A stretch of 64,000 nt of DNA, from NCBI GenBank assembly GCA_020746875.1, contig JAGTJL010000009.1, forward strand, positions 1,240,001-1,304,000, in the 5' to 3' direction. This DNA comes from Rhexocercosporidium sp. MPI-PUGE-AT-0058. Its lineage: Eukaryota > Ascomycota > Leotiomycetes > Helotiales. Both the position numbers and the translations under genes were made by a program. Positions 35,301-45,763 of this stretch are shown here, piece after piece. Below the pieces are notes generated by a model. It was given only the letters and a program-made list of their open reading frames with translations, had not been told where the DNA came from and ran no database searches. Each line of letters begins with the position of its first letter. The first letter of the stretch is position 1.

Positions 35301-38263
35301 CAATCAGTATTTTGTTGTGTTACAGTCTGATATACGCCTCTTTCTGCTTGCGCTTGCGGCATGGCTGAAGTCTCAGCCTCCGTGGAGAAAGCACAACTTG
35401 GGGCGCCCGCCCTGTCATCATTTTGCAGGCGCTACTCCACCATCTTCTCGCTTGGGTCGTTCGTCGTGTCTTTCATCGGAGGCAGCTCCCACCCCTCCCT
35501 GTCAGAAAAACTCAAGCGAGATGGGTGGCTGTGGCTCAACGTCGAGTCGTCCTGTACGGAGTGCAGGGTGACATTCACCTCGGTATATCGCTCTGACCGA
35601 GAGCTCTAGGCCTCCAAATGAATAGTACCGAGAATTTTCCTTGCCGTTTTTGAGAATTTGCTTTCCAGTATGTGCGTTCCCAATATAGAAGATTTCATTG
35701 AGCACAACGACAGCCTCAGATTCATTGCTCTGCAGGATTCACTGTGCCGCCAGCCATCCAGTACCGGTTAAGGCATCTCCCAATCCGAGATTTCAATCAC
35801 GATTCACAGGTCGCCTACTTGCCATGCACACCATACCGTTCAAGGGTAAACGCACGCCTGCATACCATCCACCCAGCAAACACAACGCCTCCCTCTCTAC
35901 ACCCTGTCAGCCACTGGTGCACGAATACGTTTCAGGGAGTTTCAGGGAGCACAGTATAAGATCGCCCATGGCCAGCTCCAGGCGTACAATAAGCCGGCTC
36001 CAGCCATCGACGATCATTGGACTTTGTGCTTCGTCTTGCCATCGGCAGATACATAATTCTGCAGAACGCAAAGAATGCAAGTACCATTCCAGATGTACCA
36101 AAGGACCTCAAGTACCATGAGCCTCTCCAGTACGTACAGCTAGCAGGCTCGCCCATAACACTTCTTTCCGGATTCGAAAACGGCAATCTATTTTCCGAAG
36201 AAAACACGAACCTTCTAGACGGTACTCTGCGTACAATCAATCCTCCGATTGAAACCCTGTTTTCCATCCCTTCCACGATCGCTCTACATCTATCCTCTCC
36301 ACTACCCGGACAGACGACTAAACGACCACCAATAGCCAGAAACACAATGCAGACGACTGCACAAGGGGTATCCTACCCCTCTTTTCAGGGTCTCACTACC
36401 CTGCCAGAACCCGCAGGCAAAAGCAGCGCTCTCCTCTTCTCAAGACTCAAACCCACAGAAAAGACGCCACGATGCACATCCACCTTGAAAAGATCCCTGG
36501 CTTGGAAGGAAGGTATGGAGTCGTCTTCGTCATTCTGCAGATGGGTTGGGTAGGGTCCATTGGCTCTTCCCTAGCGAGAGAGAGTGGCCTGAGTGAGATT
36601 GCGGTCGTGGGATTGCGGTATGCCATGCCATTGAGGTGTGTGCTTGTACCGCTTTCACGAATACTGGGGAAGAATGAGGGAGAGAGGTGTTGAGATCGTG
36701 GCCGACATGTGAGGCGGTAAGATGTGATGAGATGAGATGAGCATGGCCTAGCCTTCAGGACCACCCTCACTCAAACATCATACGATCCTCTCAGCCTCGA
36801 AGAACAGAACCTTAATGCTTCACAACTCCCGCCCATCGTGAGTATATACTCTTCTCTATCTCCTCTCCTCCTACCTTCTCCCCTCTTTTATCATCTCTCA
36901 CCCTATCACGTCTCCCGATCTAGAAGATGGAGGAGTTGTCTTTGCATCGAATGGTCCTGAGATGGCTCCACTCTTGAGGAGCCTGGCACGAGCAAAACGT
37001 ACACGGGCAAAGCAAACCCCGGAAAAGATCCTTCAAATCCCGTTTGCGTGGACGGTCGCGTTTTTTTATTCTCTTTCTCGAGGTGCAGTGTTGGAAGAGG
37101 GGGTTGTCTGCCTCAGTATGAGGGCGGATTGTAGAATGGCGATGTCCGCGATGTGATTGATGGCTAGTGGAGAAGGCTCCTCAAGCGAGGTTTCATCACG
37201 TGTTTAAAAAAGGGGAAAGAAATGTTTGAGGGTTTGAGTGAGGTTATAGAGCCGATGCGTATATCGTTAGAAAATATATCTTTGCCCTGTTTTATTTTTG
37301 TCTATCTAATATCATTTTACTGGTTGGAGTTCGGATGGTTACTCTCATTTCCACGTGATTTCAGTCACAGTCTTGACTCCTTAACTGTACTCTTGCACCT
37401 CATCCGAAGCTGTGTGTAACTTGCCTCCCGGCCAGGAATTATCCAATTCCCCCATTCTCTGTCAGGCAAGGTTCTCAGTCGTACGCAGTAAAGTACATCA
37501 GACTTCCCAATATCTCGTAGTAGGGCTGGTAACCTCAGGTAAGCACACTGCCTTCTCACTTATCCTTTCTTGCACGCGAGCCAATCTAGACATCTAACAA
37601 CGTGTTCAAGAAAATGGCGGAGGACTTCTGTTCAGTCTACGAGGGAGTATAGATTGTATCCGTTGCAATGTCAATTAGAGTTGAGATGATGCGGACATAC
37701 ACTCGTTCTCCCACTGAGACATTCATTAGAGAGACAAGGAGGTGAAGCTAACCTCCAAAACAAAAGGAAAAGAACAACAAAGAGATGATATGGGTGAGAA
37801 TTGAAACGTGCAACAAAATGTAATGCGTCCCACACACAAATATTACGCACGTATTACATCATACTTAGTAAAACTCACAGTCACACCAAATAGGGAACAC
37901 TAAATGTGCTAAATGCAGAGTCCAGATCACTAAGTGGGGAGTCTTGAAATCTGGTACCAAAGGATGGTATACATGGTACTAATTTATTTACTATCCTTTG
38001 TACAGGAAGGCGCTATACACAATATAAAGACTTTGGTTATCCTCGGGTTAAGTTGCTAGTTTCGGAATTCGGCATGAAAGAAAGGAAGATTTTCATGTAG
38101 TTGGGGATTTTAGACGGGGACCGATATCGCGTGGTGAGGTGTGCAACACAATCCAACCGAGACTAAAGAGGCAAGTATGGTGCTGAAGAGGTATATTACA
38201 GAGACGGGGTTGGAGAGGACGGGAGAGCATTTTGGTAGTAGCATGACGGTCGACGGATGAAGG
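35301..38263. other. Gene-poor region
   Basis: About 3 kb with several open frames of 80-180 codons on both strands (for example 35361-35609 and 36017-36553), none with a recognisable domain. I cannot support any as a gene. GA- and CT-rich simple stretches are frequent. Confidence 0.5.
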
Positions 38264-38632
38264 ATGAAAGAGTTGAAGTTGATGGAGAACGCTTCGGCTC
38301 TGACTGCAAGTACCTGCGTTTGTCTGCGTCGCGCTTTTGACAAGTGCTACGAGTTTGGAAGGAATCACAAACGACCATCTATATTGAGGACTCAAACCGA
38401 AGCCAGTATTGTCTCGTTGCGGAGGGCGGTTAGCAAATTGCATAAGTCGTTCGTTAGCAGGGCCGAATGGAATTCTTTGCCGACAGATCCTAGAAATAAG
38501 AGGCATTTCCACCCGGGGAAGTTTTCAGCTAGACTGCTTGATGAGTTAGTTGATGTCTTGTCCTTACCTCAACGATTGTTCTGCCAGGCAGTGAATGATT
38601 GTTTGGGAAAGGACGTAGGTCCGTGTGTTTGA
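38264..38632 (+). CDS. Hypothetical 122-residue protein (doubtful)
   Basis: ATG-initiated frame of 122 codons closed by TGA, with a stop just upstream of the ATG. Composition is protein-like: a helical basic segment (SIVSLRRAVSKLHKSFVSRA) and a hydrophobic helix (LLDELVDVLSLPQRLFCQAV), four or five cysteines, no signal peptide. I do not recognise it. No neighbour gives context, and it may be a chance frame in a gene-poor region. Confidence 0.25.
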   Translation: MKELKLMENASALTASTCVCLRRAFDKCYEFGRNHKRPSILRTQTEASIVSLRRAVSKLHKSFVSRAEWNSLPTDPRNKRHFHPGKFSARLLDELVDVLSLPQRLFCQAVNDCLGKDVGPCV

Positions 38633-41067
38633 AGGACATTAGACAAGTGGAAAAGTGGAAAACGCCGCTTTACACTCATGTACGATTTATAGGGTTTATA
38701 CTGCGGAACATAAGCTGGTATGAACATTGGAGTAGGAATTCGGAAACGAAAAACCCCTTGTCGAGGCATAGTTTAGCGAGGGCATATTTACATGAATATT
38801 ATCTGAGCCCTTAGTAGCGATTTGAAGGTTGAGTTTGGAGGAGTGCTTCCTAAAACCCTATGTGTTTTGAAGGCTATAAAACACACCATTCATAAAGGTA
38901 GCAGGGAGAGAGTCTTTCCATAGTCTCTGTCTGCTCTAGGTGCAAGGAAGGAATGGAGGGGGCAGGGATATTTCCCTACCCATTCGTCAATGGAAAGCAA
39001 CGACTCTCGCTCATGACATGGAAATTTTACGACACGGCATCGTTTGCTATCAAGCCGCCCGAGTACTGATCCAGGTGAAGAGAAATAAGTTCAAATCTTT
39101 CGACTAGGCGCAATAAAAGTGTGTAAGATGGCACCCTCAGCACCGACAGCTATACACGATGAATGCTATGGGTCTCGCTCTACAGCTACCATAGTGGCCT
39201 CCAACGACTCTGACCCAGATCCATTGAACATCGGCCATGATTCACCCCCTAGGAAATCGGAAGCAAATCTTCTGAGGCAGGAGGAGTCTCGAGGATACGA
39301 ACGCACAGCACAAACACATAGTATTGACCTAGGCCACCTATCAACACCCCGATTAATTCGACGTTCGATACCGCCGGTAAGATAAGAGCCTCTTAGACTA
39401 TCGACTAGTAGGAATTAAGGGAGTCCAGGACTTCCCTTTTGCAATATCTCAAAATTGTCTGTAGACATGTCTTATCTTCTTCTCAAGACATCCTGAGTAT
39501 GGCAATTGGCAACTCCCCCGTTACCTACAGATATACGTGCGCTTTCGAAAATCAGCAAAGATCCACACTTCCCTAATAAAGTTAAGATGATGTAGCGCAT
39601 TGTAGCAGTCGACAACGAGTACCTCAATACTGATCTGATAGGACTCGACAAGTATGAATTCGCGTATGGAGATAGCATCAGCGACAAAGTGGCTGAGTGT
39701 GTATAGCCTCGGGTGGGAAGTCTCAGTGCAAACACTTCTAGTGGCCTACCATTTTGAGAGCAGCGCCTCTTACCTGGCATGGTCAACTTTGACAGGGGAT
39801 GAGTCCAGGTACCAGTATACGTTCAGTAACGTGCAGCCTCTGAAGCGAAAATGTCAGGAATGGAAGATATACATACCTCACGATGACGTGATCGAATGTA
39901 TCCAGGAAGGCTGCTTAGAACCCCAAGACAAGCCGAGGCCACCAAGAGCCATATGAAGACTATTTGGCAAAATCAGAACACCTAAGTCCTTTCAATCTAC
40001 CCTGTCATTTGTTTATGAGTACCTTGAGGAAGTCACGAGTTGTCAACAAACTGAGCTCCGAGTTCTGGATGACCCGCCAAGATCCTCGAAACAAAAACCT
40101 GACGGACCATAGATTGTTGAAAAGGGAAATGAAGAAGAAGCTGACTAGCATACAAGTAGAGAATTCTTGCAGGCATGGCCAAGAAGACGCAAGGGAGCCA
40201 AGCATTTTAGAAGACGGTTTGACTTGATGCATAATACGATCGAGAATAGTATGGATGAGCTCCAGCATTCAAGTAGGAGATTGAAATAGACGAAGTTTTG
40301 GGAGATGATGAAGAAGAATCATCGATCCGAGCAACTCTCTCTAGGCAGGATATGACCAGGATTCTGCGGACAATCCATCGAGCCAGGCGGAATATGGAAT
40401 TGAAAATGAAAAGACCGAGAAGCGCAAGAATGGCAAGAGGAAAGGAGATGAGATGGGAAATTGAGATTGGATATCATATACTTCCCAGGATGACGTTTTT
40501 GATGGAACATGTAGGCCCAATGTGTGTTGGTAACAGGAAAAGTCACAACACCGAATGAAGACATATCATTCAAGAGGTTCCAATCTTGGTTCTTTGCATG
40601 CCCTTCGCGTGATGAACTGCCGGCGCAACACTAGCTGCTGAACATCTCGTATATGAATTGAAAGAGGCCAACCATGTTCTGGATATCGTCCATTTGATTG
40701 GCTGCATTCAAGATAAGCTCCAAAGGGTAAGCCTGACTATGGAGTTCAGTGCTTTGTTGTGATATTGTTCACAATGCCCCGGCATCTTTACAAGGAGAGC
40801 AAGGCGTCCGGAGCTCAGAAGACTTCTCCAAATGCTCCATACGCTCCATACGCTCACAATCCTCCCAAGCATGCATCTCGCGGAATTGCTCATAATCGTA
40901 TCATAAGTCCCTTGGTTCGTCACAGTGTCTGGATCCAAGTTGATTTCAGAGGTGCTTAGCTTTATTCCTAGCATCTATGTGACAGAGAATGCTGCCAAGT
41001 CATGTTCCCCCCAGCCGTAAGCAAATCGAAAAACCATCCCATGCCATGCACAAAACATAAAACCCCT
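38633..41067. other. Region of coding-like fragments, possible decayed gene(s)
   Basis: Fragments with protein-like composition occur in different + strand frames. An ATG at 39128 opens 83 codons ending at a good donor (GTAAGA, 39377). Later pieces are IRALSKISKDPHFPNKVKMM at about 39530-39595 followed by a stop, IVAVDNEYLNTDLIGLDKYE just after, and WKIYIPHDDVIECIQEG at about 39870. They cannot be joined into one frame by introns I can see. A decayed gene is possible; no family is assigned. Confidence 0.35.
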
Positions 41068-41908
41068 TTACCGATTGCTTTTGGCGACACGCTCCAACTC
41101 GTCCTTCTTCTTGATGGCGTACGAGTTGCTGCTTCCCTTGGCGGCGTTGATCAGCTCCTCAGCCAGGCACTCAGCAACTGACTTGACGTTTCGGAAGGCG
41201 GCCTCGCGGGCACCGATTGTGAGGAGGGCGATAGCTTGGTTGACACGACGGAGAGGGGAGACATCGACGGCTTGACGACGGACGGTACCAGCTGAACCGA
41301 TACGGGTAGAGTCTTCGCGGGGACCGCAGTTGACAATGGCGTCAACAGCGACTTGGATGGGGTTCTGGTCGGTCATGATGTGGATCTACAGGCCAAAAAA
41401 TATTAGTATATGCATTTTACCTTCCCCGCGTTCTTGTGACATGGATTCGACGTACGATCTCGAAAGCGTGTGCGACAATGCGGACAGCCATGAGCTTCTT
41501 TCCGTTGTTGCGGCCGTTCATCATCAAGGAGTTGGTGAGACGCTCGATGATTGGGCATTGTGCCTTTCTGAATCTCTTCTGGGCATATCGACCGGCGGAG
41601 TGGGAGATGTAGACTGGGGCGCGGATCTGGATGTAGTCGCTGCAGAATAATATGTTAGCCAGAATTTTGTGGTGGCCCAGTATGCCCTTCGCGCAGATGC
41701 TCCCTTTCAATTCCAATCCCCCGCGTTCCAAATGCGACTCAAACGTGCCGTTTAAGGGAATATCTTACGTCAATGAGATATCGCGGATTTCGACATCTTC
41801 GTAACTCCATTTTCCAAACAGCTTTATTGTGCCTATCTCTGCAATGACATCCTTGGGGAGGGAGGTATAGCCAGAGGCCTCGACTTCGATCTCTTCGTTG
41901 TCAGACAT
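41068..41908 (-). CDS. RPS5: 40S ribosomal protein S5 (uS7)
   Basis: Cytosolic small-subunit protein uS7, 213 residues, exons 41908-41769, 41639-41456 and 41385-41068. Marks: acidic N terminus [93 protein letters not shown] and the C terminus [22 protein letters not shown], all standard for RPS5. It binds the 3' domain of 18S rRNA and forms the head and E-site region of the 40S subunit. A 108-base intron in the 5' leader (42021-41914) is supported by a GTATGT donor and TTTTCCAG acceptor eight bases or so before the ATG. Divergent from RPS25. Confidence 0.96.
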
Positions 41909-41913
41909 CTTGG

Positions 41914-42021
41914 CTGGAAAAACGTTAGTGTCCAGTGCTGTAGAATTTTCAAAGTCGCAGGATCAGAACACATCCTTTGAATCCAATATCTTTGAGAAAC
42001 TCAAGGCGGGAATTAACATAC
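41914..42021 (-). other. Predicted 5'-leader intron of RPS5
   Basis: On the minus strand, CCAG|GTATGT at 42021 and TTTTCCAG|CCAAG at 41914 define a 108-base intron just before the RPS5 start codon. Leader introns are common in fungal ribosomal protein genes. Inference from splice signals only. Confidence 0.6.
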
Positions 42022-42179
42022 CTGGCTTGGTGGTTGTGATGTGAAGATTGTCGGTTTGCGTCGTCGTCGGAATCTCGTTGGGTCTTGAATTCGCTACAAA
42101 TTGAGGAGAGAGTTTCGTGGGGGCTAGTAAGTATCGGGACTAGTAGGAAAAACGGAGGGTTGGAAAGCCCTTAGAGGAG

Positions 42180-42187
42180 TCACGTGA
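42180..42187. promoter_or_regulatory. E-box TCACGTGA between RPS5 and RPS25
   Basis: Perfect 8-base palindrome TCACGTGA in the divergent promoter, about 106 bases upstream of the RPS25 ATG. It matches the Cbf1/bHLH site type found in fungal ribosomal-protein promoters. Function here is inferred. Confidence 0.6.
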
Positions 42188-42292
42188 GTGTAGCTAAGCG
42201 ATGGATTATTGAACTCCATGCACTGTAGGCTTTTTGCGACACCTGGACAACGATATTCGCACTTCAACGTCAACCATATCGAATCAGTCAAC

Positions 42293-43001
42293 ATGGGTAC
42301 GTATTCCAGTTCTGCGAGGTTCTCAATTCATTTCAGCACATTGCGATACGGGTTCCGCGTTTTCGACCGCTCGTGAAGCCCACCATCGCCCCCTCGACCC
42401 CTCTCCTTCAAATCGGCTTGATCTGCGAACATCCTCATACTGACTGCAATCCAGCGCCCGCAAACACTGGTGCAAAGAAGCAGAAGAAGAAGGTACGGCA
42501 TCCCCTTTAACCCAGGTTTCGAAGTTCAACAAACTCGAGATTTGGAGATATTTGACTTTAGCCCAATTACGAACCATATTGAGGAATCCATGCTAACACC
42601 CATCACAGTGGTCCAAGGGAAAGGGTCAGTACATCTGCGACATCGAAATACGACATTTCTAATCTATATATAGTTAAGGACAAGGCTCAACACGCTGTTA
42701 TCCTCGACAAGGCTACATCAGACAAGCTCTACAAGGATGTTCAATCGTACCGTCTCATCACAGTTGCCACTCTCGTCGACAGACTAAAGATCAACGGATC
42801 ACTCGCGCGGAGATGTTTGGCGGACTTGGAGGAGAAGGGACAGATCAAGAAGGTTGTCGGACACAGCAAGTTGCAGATCTACAGTATGTTCTTCTACGGA
42901 TCACCTCTGGAACCATCAGCTGGAACTCTCTTGGCTATGGATATGGCATGGGACTGGATGCTAACAGATCGATAGCTCGTGCGGTCGCTGCTGCGGAATA
43001 G
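42293..43001 (+). CDS. RPS25: 40S ribosomal protein S25 (eS25)
   Basis: Cytosolic small-subunit protein eS25, 97 residues, from five exons: 42293-42296, 42455-42492, 42609-42624, 42674-42883 and 42976-43001. The first exon is only four bases (ATG plus G) and the third only 16. Joined, they give MAPANTGAKKQKKKWSKGKV, then KDKAQHAVILDKATSDKLYK, the winged-helix body (SYRLITVATLVDRLKINGSL, GQIKKVVGHSKLQIY) and the short tail TRAVAAAE. Length and order match the family. The many introns in so short a gene are usual for mould ribosomal proteins. Head to head with RPS5. Confidence 0.95.
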
Positions 43002-43742
43002 AGGACCTCTCTTTCTGTTTCTTCGATGTCATGACCAATCACCCTTCTTTCGAAAACGAACCGAATATGGGCTAGAGCGAATGGGTATGGATTGGGCATT
43101 TGCAATGGGCATGGGATTTGATTTTACGGTGTAGCATATCAAAATCGAACTGCTTCCGCAACTGCACATTGAATGTATGGGCCTGATAATGTGACATTGT
43201 GACTGATACTGATCGGTTGAGCGGAAGGGAAGTACTTGGGCTTGGTTATGTACCATTTGAATTTATTCACTTGGAAGATTGCTGACTTTGGTGATGGGAA
43301 TTGGGAACCAGCAACGACATGAACTACTGCATATCTATTTGGCTGGATATTAAGGCAGAATTCCCGGCAGGATAACAAGGGCCAATGAAGTAGTTGAAGC
43401 AGGACAAGCCTCAGCCTCACCAGGATGTGTGCAAATCGATTTCACAGCATCAACATCAGACACCAACTGGCATTCTATAGTATCGTTCTTCGTGCTCTCC
43501 AAAGTATAAAAGGCAGTCAAGCAAAGCCATTCTAACTGACCAATTCGTCATATTCGACTGGCTCCTTTCAACCCCACACTCCGCGAGGCTAAGTGACGAG
43601 GCCGAGGCTAATGTAAATAACACCACCTAAACCACATCACATCCCATCAAACTACCACTGCCACTACCACTTCACCTCCTCTCCCCCCTTCTATCCATTA
43701 CCCCCTCGAACACCTTAATTGCACTTGCAAAACAAAGCCACA
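43002..43742. other. Intergenic region
   Basis: 3' end of RPS25 and promoter of the MAPR-like gene. The last 120 bases are C/T-rich leader sequence. No gene seen. Confidence 0.55.
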
Positions 43743-44756
43743 ATGTCCTCCCCCGAAACAGTCCGCCAGCGTCGAAAAGACGACACTCCTGTATCCAAAG
43801 CTTCGGCAAAGGTAGAGAAAGTCAGCGTCGCTGCGCGCGCCAAAGCAGAAGACAGCGCATTCAGCTTGACGGATGTAGCTCGCACGATTGTCTTCTTGCT
43901 GCTAGCTAGCAGTGCATTGAGTTATTTCGTTACAAGGGAGAGCTTTACGTGGGGTGTTAAGAGGCCGAGTTGGGCGACTGTTGGGGGAATTAAGAGTTTG
44001 ATTGTGAGTCTTGGTTCCCTTGCTTCTTCTTTGTCTTTCGAACTTTGATGATACTTGCATCTTGCTTGGATGAATGCGATCTGGGAGGACCGGGCCAGAT
44101 CTGTCAATTGAGCATTCAATACTGACAAGCGATGATTCCAGGCCGGACCCAAAGCCCTCACCGACGCAGACCTCAAAGCCTTTGACGGTACGGATCCAAC
44201 CAAGCCAATCTACCTCGCCATCAACGGCACCATCTACGACGTCACGGCCGGGGGACGCCACTACGGACCCGGCGGCAGCTACCACTTCTTCGCAGGCAAA
44301 GACGCCAGCCGGGCCTTCATCACGAACTGTTTTGAGGAGGATGGAAATCCGGACTTGAGAGGTGTGGAGGAGATGTTCATCCCGCTTGATGATCGCGAGG
44401 TCGATATGTTGTATACAAGTGGGCAGTTAAAGGCGTTGAAGGAGCAGGAGAGGAGACAGGCGAAGATTGAGGCGTATAACGCGTTGAAACATTGGTGAGT
44501 TCTCCAATCCTCCTTCAGTTTACCCTACCGTTAGCCGAAGGGCTGCTCTAGATTAGAAGGGTGTTTGGAGGTTGACATGTTGTGGTTTGGCTAATGCTGT
44601 GGTTTTAGGGTCGATTTCTTTGGCAATAACCCGAAATACCCTAAGATCGGAATGGTTAAGAGAGAACCTGGATGGGAGAAAAAGGGTCCTGTCAAGAAGT
44701 TATGTAAGCGTGCTCAGGAGGGCAGACAGCCACGAAAGAGGCCTGCTGGCATGTAA
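43743..44756 (+). CDS. Membrane-anchored cytochrome b5-like / MAPR (progesterone-receptor-like) protein
   Basis: Predicted 253 residues from exons 43743-44003, 44142-44494 and 44609-44756. A basic cytosolic N terminus precedes one membrane span at about residues 45-63 (RTIVFLLLASSALSYFV). A cytochrome-b5-like heme/steroid-binding domain of MAPR type follows (ALTDADLKAFDGTDPTKPIY, LAINGTIYDVTAGGRHYGPG, SYHFFAGKDASRAFITNC). MAPR proteins such as Dap1 bind heme through a tyrosine, here likely one of the Tyr in the YDV/HYGPGGSY segment, and support P450 enzymes in the ER; the same role here is inference. The C terminus is basic (KRAQEGRQPRKRPAGM), longer than in Dap1. Confidence 0.9.
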
Positions 44757-45259
44757 GCCTTCATCGAGTGGCTCTCTATAATCGATATGGAAATATTGGT
44801 AGAAGACGCTGGGGGATTAGTGGAGTTGTGTGGATTACAAAAACAATTGGAACGCTAAGGCTTGTTTGGCTTGTATGGATGGGAACTGTGTATACTTAGA
44901 TGGCGCGAAAAGAGCTGGAATCAAGGGCTATTGACTTGGATGGATGGAAGGTTATGAAAGCTTTGTATGCGTCACAAACGCTGCAGCAATACTTAATTGG
45001 GCATCAAAGCTTCTGGTCTGGTCCCTTTCGCATCCACGTAAGCGAGATCAATGTTGTAAGTAACTATGCTTGGAAGATGAAGTTGACAATACAGCCACTC
45101 TTTTCCCTGCCTCCTTTTCAACTACTACGAATATACACCTGCACTCCTTCATACTAACTCTCGCCTATTTACACAACTCAACTCTCACCCCCTTTCCACT
45201 TTTCATCTACTTCCCATGATCCCCTGCCCAATTCACCAACACCCACGGTAATTCAACCA
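44757..45259. other. Intergenic region between convergent genes
   Basis: About 500 bases between the 3' ends of the MAPR-like gene and the six-cysteine secreted protein gene. No gene seen. Confidence 0.5.
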
Positions 45260-45763
45260 CTAAGCAGCAGCAGTCAAAGTTATCCTCCCAGTAACGGTAC
45301 TCAACGTCGTTGTTGGGTTTGCAAGCCCCGGTCCGCCATCACCAGGGATACAAGTCGTATCGAGTTTCGAGGACGGGATACTGCCGACGCAGCGTTTCCA
45401 GGCGGGGGTTTTGCCTTCGGCGAGGACGCAAATGGCTTGGTTGTCATAGAATTGATACCTTTGGTGTCGTTAGTTATGATATGATCTGCTTGGACTGGAT
45501 TTTGAGGATAAAGATAGAGCAAGCTTATGGTGTTCTTATGCTTGAGGCGAGGGGACAAGCGAATGTGAAATGAGTTTAGAGATTGTTGGGAGGAAGAGAA
45601 TCAGAAACAAAAAGCAAGAATCTTACCAAGTCCCGGATTGGTAGAGACAGCAGCCTTTGGCATATGTGACTTGACCGGTAGGACCACCGGCTACACATGC
45701 ATCTGCTGAGACGAGTGGAAGCAGCAGAGCTGTGAGGGAGAGGAGTGTTGATAGGAAGTGCAT
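45260..45763 (-). CDS. Small secreted cysteine-rich protein, six cysteines
   Basis: Predicted 111 residues from exons 45763-45627 and 45458-45260, with a 168-base intron. Residues 1-20 form a signal peptide (FLSTLLSLTALLLPLVSA). The mature part, about 91 residues, has cysteines at 23, 38, 39, 56, 69 and 82, an even number with a CC pair, compatible with three disulfides. The end is Thr-rich (NPTTTLSTVTGRITLTAAA) and too weakly hydrophobic to be a clear GPI signal. Size, secretion and cysteine content fit an effector-like or wall-associated protein, but I recognise no named family. Confidence 0.8.

Noticed and set aside
36017..36553. 178-codon + strand frame
   Set aside because: Begins at TTG, no domain, and lies in low-complexity gene-poor DNA.
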